Assembly: GCA_964613745.1 (NCBI GenBank)
Contig: CAZTJA010000099.1
Location: 1 to 11,612, forward strand
Origin: CAZTJA01 sp964613745
Lineage (GTDB): Bacteria; Desulfobacterota; Desulfomonilia; Desulfomonilales; Desulfomonilaceae
Direction of reading: 5' to 3'
DNA length: 11,612 bases
Part shown: piece by piece, positions 6,382 through 11,612 of the stretch
Position numbering within the stretch: the first letter of the stretch is position 1
How the letters are laid out: each line of letters begins with the position of its first letter
The notes under the pieces: model-generated
The model's database searches: none
Seen by the model: the letters and a program-made list of their open reading frames with translations, nothing else
What the model was told of the DNA's origin: nothing
Position numbers and translations under genes: made by a program

Positions 6382-7263
6382 ATGAAAACCAGACCTGGAC
6401 TTTTGGGGCTGATTCTTTGCTGTACGATTATCTTTCTAATTTCCCCAATTCGCTTGCTTGCCCAGGAACGAATCACTTCGGATCTGCAGATAAACCCGAA
6501 GCACCAGCTCACTGAAAAGGAAAAAAAGTCGATTTCATTGGCCGCAGCAAGAATGCTCCGCCACGTGCACCAAGCCAGATTGGCATTGAAGCAGCAAAAT
6601 CTCCAGTCTGCATTGGACAATGTGAATAAGGCAAATACCCTCGCTCGAATTGTCGAGAATTCATTACCTGAAATCGAAGTTAGGGCCCAGATCAGTTCTG
6701 GAGATCACAAGTACAATGAAACGGAAGTAGTAAAACAGTGGGTGATTCCGATTTATGCCGAACTGGATGAGACCGGGTCGGTCCTATTTCCCGTAAAGCG
6801 CACCAAGAAAGATGTCGCCGCTAATGAGACGGTAGGACAAATAGATCTCCAGTACACCAGTGCCTCTCTGGATTTTCAGGAAGCCAAACATTATTTGACT
6901 TCGGCGACTCTGGACTTACAAAAGAATGAGGCCGCCTCTGCAGACAAAAATCTTGCCGCAGTTCAGGACAGCGTAATTTTCGAGTACGAAGAAACTGATT
7001 TGCCTCTTGTCAGAGCGAGATGGAATCTGATCGAAGCTGCCAGACTGGCTGCAAATAAACAGTACGGCGAAGCGAAGGAGTCTCTTCAGAAAGCGTCAAA
7101 TGCTCTTGAAAGCTATGCGGGAAAAACCGGTAAGGAAATGTCCGAAAAGACTAAAGAACTTGCGGAAGAAGTAAGAAAATTGGGGAATAGCCTGGAAGAA
7201 AAGAGTTCCGGAATTGGTGAAAAAATTCAGACCTTCTGGGACAAGGTCACCAATCTGTTTTAA
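6382..7263 (+). CDS. Exported YfdX-family protein with amphipathic C-terminal extension
   Basis: 293-residue protein. Residues 1-27 are a signal peptide (MKTRPGLLGL, hydrophobic core, RLLA then Q), so it acts outside the cytoplasm, probably in the periplasm. Residues about 50-245 are mostly helical with the pattern of the YfdX family: repeated helix pairs with AL...A...L, a VIPIYAELD strand, VGQIDLQYTSASLDF, and DLPLVRARWNLIEAARLA. Enterobacterial YfdX proteins are linked to acid or heat stress and chaperone-like activity. Residues 246-293 (KTGKEMSEKTKEL, EEVRKLGNSLEEK) form a charged amphipathic helix not expected in a compact YfdX protein. ATG 6382 is chosen because it begins the signal peptide and has AGGAG 10 nt upstream; an earlier ATG at 6298 would add 28 basic residues. 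The stop overlaps that of the convergent glycosyltransferase gene. Confidence 0.72.
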   Translation: MKTRPGLLGLILCCTIIFLISPIRLLAQERITSDLQINPKHQLTEKEKKSISLAAARMLRHVHQARLALKQQNLQSALDNVNKANTLARIVENSLPEIEVRAQISSGDHKYNETEVVKQWVIPIYAELDETGSVLFPVKRTKKDVAANETVGQIDLQYTSASLDFQEAKHYLTSATLDLQKNEAASADKNLAAVQDSVIFEYEETDLPLVRARWNLIEAARLAANKQYGEAKESLQKASNALESYAGKTGKEMSEKTKELAEEVRKLGNSLEEKSSGIGEKIQTFWDKVTNLF

Positions 7264-8651
7264 TTACCTACACCGACTTTCTTGCTACCGCAGGATTCGT
7301 TATTTCTTATTCGTGCCGTCAAAAGACATAATCCGTAACCGGCAAAGATACTCAATTCCGGCATCATGGAATGACGGTATCTGCTGTAGCCCCACGGTCC
7401 ACCCGTAACTATCCAGACGTAAAGGACCGTTGCAACGAGTAAATGAATAACGGCTTTTTGCCAAAAGCTTCGAGCCAATAATGCCATGACTGCGCAGATA
7501 TAATTGATTCCGGTTGCCCCGATTACCAATACGCTGATAACGATGACCCAAGGTGAAAAACTTGAAGGGCTTGCCGCAAGTGAACTCAAAAAACCTTTTG
7601 AATAAAGCATTTCATCTCTCACCTTTTCCGACTCGGGCAGCAAATCTAGAACTCTGATGTAGCCATGAACGGCTAAACCAGTCAGAGTTCTCAACATTCC
7701 TTTTATATGTATAGGAATATAATCGTCCCACGCCTCTCCCAAATCACGCAATCCCTCGGACCGTAGTTCTCTCATAAATTCAGAGACTTCGTCTGAAGAC
7801 TTTTCTTGAGCAATATCTTCAGCCAAGTCTTCTCTCCAATCTTCAAAGCTCTTCTTAGATTCGGCTTTATCGGTCGCGGCCAAGCCACTGAAGTATATAC
7901 CCTGATCATACGTGGTCGAGAATCCGGAATAGCCGGTCAAACTGCCGTTTCTCAATTGCCATATCCCCAGCAAACCGAATGAGACGACGAGAAACAATGA
8001 AATGTTAAGAATCTTGCGCAATGGTCGGTCATTTTTTATGCTCAAAAGCACGAGAGCCTGCAGAAAGGGAAGCCAATATGCCCATGGATTTACGTAAGCC
8101 GCTGCAGTTACTGTCATTGCGGCTGCTATGAGGTGAAAAAAACTTTTCCCGACTACATATTGGGCAAGAAAATACAGGCCAAGAGTAATGAGAAATGCGA
8201 AAAGCGTTTCCGGCATAATGAGGGCAACAAAAATTATGGACAATGGATCCAGAGCATAGAACAGTCCTGATGCCGTCGAGACTAGGGTGGAATCGAATGC
8301 GATTTGAGCGATTCTGAAAATGAAATAGACCGTAAGGCAGCTTAGCAGGAGGTTTATGACCAAAGAATACACGACCAAATTGTCGGTAATGACTCCAGGC
8401 AGTAAAAAGACCGGGTATCCAGGGGTCCTAAATAGCTCGGGAATGCCCTCTCTCGAGAATGACCCTTTCAGAATGTCTTGTCCCAAGTGGATGTATTCAT
8501 AGCTGTAAGTCTCGAATAAATCTGAAAAATCATCACCGCGAAAACAAATGGCCATGGGGATCACAAGTCGCACAATGCATGCGACGGCCAATATAAAGTA
8601 AATAGGATTTCGATAGGCATGCGCAGTCAATTTGTCGAGAAAACTGCTCAT
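7260..8651 (-). CDS. GT-C fold integral-membrane glycosyltransferase (PMT/ArnT-like)
   Basis: 463-residue polytopic membrane protein. Roughly nine or more hydrophobic segments are visible (for example 17-37, 91-115, 136-165, 171-185, 217-235, 368-400, 401-416 and 430-447). The first outer loop carries D40-D41 followed by ETYSYEYIHLGQDILKG and then FRTPGYPVFL (74-83), the acidic residues and R-x-PGYP motif typical of GT39/ArnT-like enzymes. A large, highly charged loop (about 261-330) lies on one side of the membrane, and the C-terminus has RYRHSMMPE (424-432). Such enzymes move a sugar from a polyprenyl-phosphate carrier to lipid, glycan or protein on the outer face; donor and acceptor are unknown here. 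It follows the CapK-like gene by 42 nt, so the two form a likely operon. Ribosome site weak (GATGGT). Its stop overlaps the YfdX stop. Confidence 0.8.
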   Translation of the reverse strand: MSSFLDKLTAHAYRNPIYFILAVACIVRLVIPMAICFRGDDFSDLFETYSYEYIHLGQDILKGSFSREGIPELFRTPGYPVFLLPGVITDNLVVYSLVINLLLSCLTVYFIFRIAQIAFDSTLVSTASGLFYALDPLSIIFVALIMPETLFAFLITLGLYFLAQYVVGKSFFHLIAAAMTVTAAAYVNPWAYWLPFLQALVLLSIKNDRPLRKILNISLFLVVSFGLLGIWQLRNGSLTGYSGFSTTYDQGIYFSGLAATDKAESKKSFEDWREDLAEDIAQEKSSDEVSEFMRELRSEGLRDLGEAWDDYIPIHIKGMLRTLTGLAVHGYIRVLDLLPESEKVRDEMLYSKGFLSSLAASPSSFSPWVIVISVLVIGATGINYICAVMALLARSFWQKAVIHLLVATVLYVWIVTGGPWGYSRYRHSMMPELSIFAGYGLCLLTARIRNNESCGSKKVGVGN

Positions 8652-8693
8652 AGTTTAATGACCATCAGTCCCCCTTGAAAGGAATGCTAAGAG

Positions 8694-10073
8694 TTACATT
8701 ATCTCATCCAGATTGATCTTGGAAATGACAAACGGTTTTTTCCCTCGACCGGAGCGCTGAATTTCATCTACTACCCGTATGTCAATTTCGATGTTCGAGG
8801 AATTTAGATAAAACAGAAGACTACTTCGCAATTTTTCAATCTCTTTCTCTGTGATTGTTTCCCATGGAACTATTGAGACATCGATGTGGTTAATTGCGTC
8901 TTGAACTACCTGAGCCTCCTTGATGCCCTCAAAATGATAAAAAGCATAATCCATAGATACCGGAGCTATAATCTCAAGTTCGGGGTTTACCAATATTTCA
9001 TCACTTCGACCGCATATATTCTTTAACGTTAAGTGAGATCTTCCGCATGAACAAAGTTCTCCGAATCCCGTTGTAATGTCTGACGTTTTGTAGCGCAAGA
9101 ACGGCATTCCGAAAGCGTCCAGGGAAGTGCCCACTATCTCGAAATCTCCGCCTTGCAGAGGCACGAGTTCAACGATTGCCTGTTCCATTTGCAAATGATA
9201 TCCATTTTGAAAGGTACATTGAAAAGCTGTGGCCACCTTTTCATTTTGGCCGTAGAAATCAATTACCGGAGCCTGGAATACCTTGCCTGCAAGCTCCCGG
9301 ACGGATGGATAAAGGTTTTCGGAAGATGTAACGATATATTTTGGTGTGGGGATAGTTATTCTGTTCCGTTCCATCCAGCGGCTAAGAATGTATAGAGAAG
9401 ATGGAAAAGCTTTTATGAAAGTAGGACGGAAGGAGGCAAGTTCCTCAGCAATCAGCCTCAATTTCGCATCGTTTGCGCGAAAAAAACTAAATTTGAGGTG
9501 CTTTGATCCCGGGTAATATTTTGAGATGGTGTTGGGATTTTCGAAACGATCCTCTTTCAATTCTGCGACTCGATTATCGGAGGTATACCCGAGCCATTGC
9601 AAAACACGTAATGCCAAGGCCCTTTCCATTGCTCTCGTCTGACGATCTATCCAAAAATCGAACGGGGCACCGGTTGTGCCGCTCGTTGATTCCGGATCGT
9701 GATCCAGGAATGAGAAATTTTCTGCAATGAATTGTCGTTTACGTCTTCGTATTACATCTTTTGTCAAAAATGGAATCTTATGCAAATCGGCTATAGTAGT
9801 GACGTCGGCAGGAGCTATATTGTTTTGCCTGAAAAGTTCTTGATAATAAGGAACACTGCTATAACAATGTCGAATCAACCGAGATAATCTCCGCTCCTGA
9901 AACTCGATGAGACGATCCAAAGACCATGTTTCGGTTTCCATCAGCAAAGACGTTACTTTCTTATACGCCCTCCCATATCTCCATTGTGGTGGAATAAGAT
10001 CGTATACTACGCGTGCGGAATCCATGATGGGTGAATGAATTCCTGTTATGAGACTCTTCAGGAATCCTCTCAT
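8694..10073 (-). CDS. PaaK/CapK-family adenylate-forming enzyme
   Basis: 459-residue cytoplasmic ligase-like protein of the phenylacetate-CoA ligase/CapK branch of ANL enzymes, near the usual family length. ATP loop STSGTTGAP is at 129-137; DFYGQNE (282-288) corresponds to the adenine-binding Y-G motif; RYKTSD (337-342) supplies the ribose-binding Asp; CSCGR at 351-355 is typical of PaaK relatives; GRSDE (365-369) is the hinge region; and a C-terminal Lys is available in GRGKKPF (443-447). The family activates carboxylates as acyl-adenylates. CapK-type members occur in capsule and exopolysaccharide clusters, and pairing with a GT-C gene fits that better than phenylacetate catabolism; this is inference. 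No close ribosome site precedes ATG 10073 (AGGAG is 17 nt away); ATG 10025, just before the conserved YDLIPPQWRYGR, is an alternative. Confidence 0.87.
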   Translation of the reverse strand: MRGFLKSLITGIHSPIMDSARVVYDLIPPQWRYGRAYKKVTSLLMETETWSLDRLIEFQERRLSRLIRHCYSSVPYYQELFRQNNIAPADVTTIADLHKIPFLTKDVIRRRKRQFIAENFSFLDHDPESTSGTTGAPFDFWIDRQTRAMERALALRVLQWLGYTSDNRVAELKEDRFENPNTISKYYPGSKHLKFSFFRANDAKLRLIAEELASFRPTFIKAFPSSLYILSRWMERNRITIPTPKYIVTSSENLYPSVRELAGKVFQAPVIDFYGQNEKVATAFQCTFQNGYHLQMEQAIVELVPLQGGDFEIVGTSLDAFGMPFLRYKTSDITTGFGELCSCGRSHLTLKNICGRSDEILVNPELEIIAPVSMDYAFYHFEGIKEAQVVQDAINHIDVSIVPWETITEKEIEKLRSSLLFYLNSSNIEIDIRVVDEIQRSGRGKKPFVISKINLDEIM

Positions 10074-10148
10074 AGTAACTTGATGTGCAACTCCTAGCCC
10101 CTGTTTGAATTGTGCAGAGAACCACTCCAGTAAAATGTTCTCATACTG

Positions 10149-10177
10149 CTTCTAATGAATCGGGCATATGAGGTCAA
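10149..10177 (-). promoter_or_regulatory. Promoter candidate for the CapK-like/GT-C operon
   Basis: On the minus strand TTGACC (10177-10172, 5 of 6) and TAGAAG (10154-10149, 4 of 6) are 17 nt apart, about 76 nt upstream of ATG 10073. The start would fall near 10142. The -10 box is imperfect, so the call is moderate. Confidence 0.35.
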
Positions 10178-10415
10178 AAATAGTTCTACACTAATGCAAA
10201 ATACCGCCCAATTTGTTTTGGTAACTTTTACAACACAACATATTGGTGCGAATACATGAATCACAAATAAGGAACAGCTTCGGAACCACGATAAATTTTA
10301 CTCTAACGTAATATACGGCAATTAGTGAATTTGGAAATATAAAATATTCGATTAATTGAGAAACATGTTCAGCAGAAGATGAGATTCAACACCCAAATTC
10401 AGGTTCAATTGCAAT
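10178..10415. other. AT-rich intergenic tract with no gene seen
   Basis: About 240 bases between the CapK-like operon promoter and the stop of the right-hand Pro/Cys-rich gene. Both neighbours are on the minus strand. The tract is AT-rich, including ATATAAAATATT near 10340, with no open frame of note and no strong stem plus T-run. A terminator for the upstream gene was looked for just past 10416 and only a 4-bp weak stem was found. Confidence 0.5.
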
Positions 10416-10700
10416 TTACTTAGTAGGTTTTCCTTTTTCGATATTGTACGGCATTTCAGGTAGAGGTGCACACATCGCGGGCAGCGGAGACACTATTACG
10501 GGGGCAATCACCGGAGGAGGAGGGGGAAACAGAGGGGAAGGTTGGCAACATGGCTGAATCGGGAGTACGGGGACATCACATGTCGGAGTTACCGGTGGAG
10601 CGAAGAGACATGCAGGAGCGCAACTGTTTGCCGATGAAATCGAAAACAGGAGGCCTGTAAGGCAAAAGGTTAAGCATGGAATTAGGGATCTTTTCAGCAT
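10416..10700 (-). CDS. Small secreted Pro/Cys-rich protein (second copy of the type)
   Basis: 94-residue exported protein. Residues 1 to about 25 are a signal peptide (MLKRSLIPCLTFCLTGLLFS, then ISSANS). The mature part starts SCAPACLFAPP and has six cysteines, including a CC pair in QPCCQPSP, a run of five prolines, and a hydrophilic end NIEKGKPTK. The ANSC junction is a poor lipobox because Ala is at -3, so signal peptidase I cleavage is more likely than lipidation. ATG 10700 is preceded by AAGGGAG 8 nt upstream; an in-frame GTG at 10763 would overlap the barrel gene and precede the signal peptide. It lies 49 nt downstream of the beta-barrel gene on the same strand, probably co-transcribed. 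It resembles the protein at 742-1077 in layout (signal peptide, CAP motifs, Pro runs) more than in alignable sequence. Confidence 0.72.
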   Translation of the reverse strand: MLKRSLIPCLTFCLTGLLFSISSANSCAPACLFAPPVTPTCDVPVLPIQPCCQPSPLFPPPPPVIAPVIVSPLPAMCAPLPEMPYNIEKGKPTK

Positions 10701-10749
10701 TATATCGGCTCCCTTTGCGTATCCTGCATGTGATCTGAAAACAAATCGT

Positions 10750-11610
10750 CTAAAAACTCGCACTGAGACCTAAACCGAGTGCGAAAAAGGATCTCTGATA
10801 CTTGGAATTCTCGATGTCCACATTTCCCGATATGGAGGCCAGAGCGGGATCGTCTTGGCCTTGGGCTTCGGAAACTGCAACCGACGATTCCAGTTTGCCC
10901 GTCCCCGTTACTTGTAACCAAGATCCCATACCCCAGAGTGTTCCCTGAAGTCTGGATGTAAGTTGGACGACTCCTTCGAATTCACCTTCAACGAATCCGC
11001 CGCTGTTGGCATCAAGTTTGTACATACTGCGGCTCATTTCCTGAACCAAAGTCGTTGTGCTCCTGCAGTTAATGTTAATGGAATCTCTAATGTAGCTCCA
11101 AAGTAAGGGAGATCCGATAAGTCTCCACCTGTAGACTACGTTCACGTTGCAACCGCAGCATTTGCGGCCTGTTCCACGAAGACCAAGATACGGGGTGTAT
11201 GTTTTGTTCAGAGGGTCGCCGACCACCTGGCCGACTCCGCCCACTCATATACGGTCGCAGGTAATTGCCCTCGTGACCGCAGGATCGTTCGGATCTCTTT
11301 GCAGAAATACCGTAACTGCGGGATCTAAGGCTATGATGTTTCCGCCCGACGTAATGCTCGTCACACCCGGAATACCTGTGGGTCTGAACTCTGTAGTGTC
11401 ATTTCTAGGATTTATCATCCTGTAATCCACGTGTTCAGTGCGGTAACCCAATTCAAGGGCGAAGTCGCTGTTCAACCGGACCAATGCCCCTGCTTCCCAC
11501 AGCCACCACTGAAACTCCGTATCCCAGTACCACGGTGACGTAGTATTGGCGCCGTTCAGAGTTGGTCCGAAGGTCGTGTATGTTATCCCGGTTGCAGGAT
11601 CTGTAAATGT
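10750..11610 (-). pseudogene. Outer-membrane beta-barrel protein, C-terminal part, with an in-frame TGA
   Basis: One reading frame is open from the right window edge (first whole codon at 11610) to TAG at 10750, broken only by TGA at 11247-11245. About 286 residues are visible and the N-terminus lies outside. The sequence alternates beta-strand-like segments (WYWDTEFQWWLWEAGALVRL, FALELGYRTEHVDYRM, VNVVYRWRLIGSPLLWSYI) and ends SFFALGLGLSASF; a C-terminal Phe in an alternating strand is the signature recognised for barrel insertion. It resembles large uncharacterised barrel families, but no exact family is assigned. Because the frame is kept on both sides with matching composition, the TGA may be a recent nonsense mutation, a sequence error, or recoding. 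A separate start at GTG 11244 is unlikely, since it would lack a signal peptide. It precedes a Pro/Cys-rich exported protein gene. Confidence 0.65.
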
Positions 11611-11612
11611 TG

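Noticed and set aside
1..11612. tRNA, rRNA, CRISPR array, transposase, integrase or phage genes
   Set aside because: I looked for these on both strands; no repeats with regular spacing, cloverleaf-like segments or recombinase motifs were seen.

Overview
The window looks like chromosomal DNA from a Gram-negative anaerobe, most plausibly a Desulfobacterota (deltaproteobacterial) lineage such as Desulfomonile or a relative. This is an inference. It rests on a flavo-diiron protein, a B12-binding radical SAM protein with a DUF4070-type tail, Sec-exported small proteins, an outer-membrane beta-barrel C-terminus, and moderate GC content by eye. No rRNA, tRNA, CRISPR array, transposase or phage gene was found.

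Left part (1-1260): two small secreted proteins on the minus strand. One is Gly/Tyr-rich (220-549) and followed by a convincing rho-independent terminator. The other is Pro/Cys-rich (742-1077) and preceded by a promoter with a perfect TTGACA -35 box. A third, similar Pro/Cys-rich exported protein lies at the far right (10416-10700), just downstream of a beta-barrel outer-membrane protein gene that runs off the window edge. That barrel gene is open in one frame from the window edge to its C-terminal Phe, except for a single TGA at 11245-11247.

Centre-left (1258-5403): a minus-strand operon whose order of transcription is B12/radical SAM DUF4070 protein, tandem-GNAT acyltransferase-like protein, then FprA-type flavo-diiron protein. 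The gaps are 22 and 50 nt. Upstream lies a promoter candidate with an inverted repeat over its -10 box, and a leader of about 150 nt with two competing (or pseudoknotted) stems. The operon could join a radical methylation or lipid-modification step, an acyl transfer and protection against O2 or NO, but the shared pathway is not visible from sequence.

Centre (5404-7263): about 530 bp without a convincing gene, then two plus-strand genes: an unrecognised 100-residue soluble protein and an exported YfdX-family protein with an added amphipathic helical tail.

Centre-right (7260-10073): a minus-strand pair, a PaaK/CapK-type adenylate-forming enzyme followed by a multi-membrane-span GT-C glycosyltransferase. 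Together they suggest envelope glycan or capsule modification. The glycosyltransferase and YfdX genes converge, and their stop codons overlap.

Overall the window is envelope-oriented: exported low-complexity proteins, a barrel, a membrane glycosyltransferase, a CapK-like ligase, a periplasmic chaperone-like YfdX protein and a possibly lipid-modifying radical SAM enzyme.
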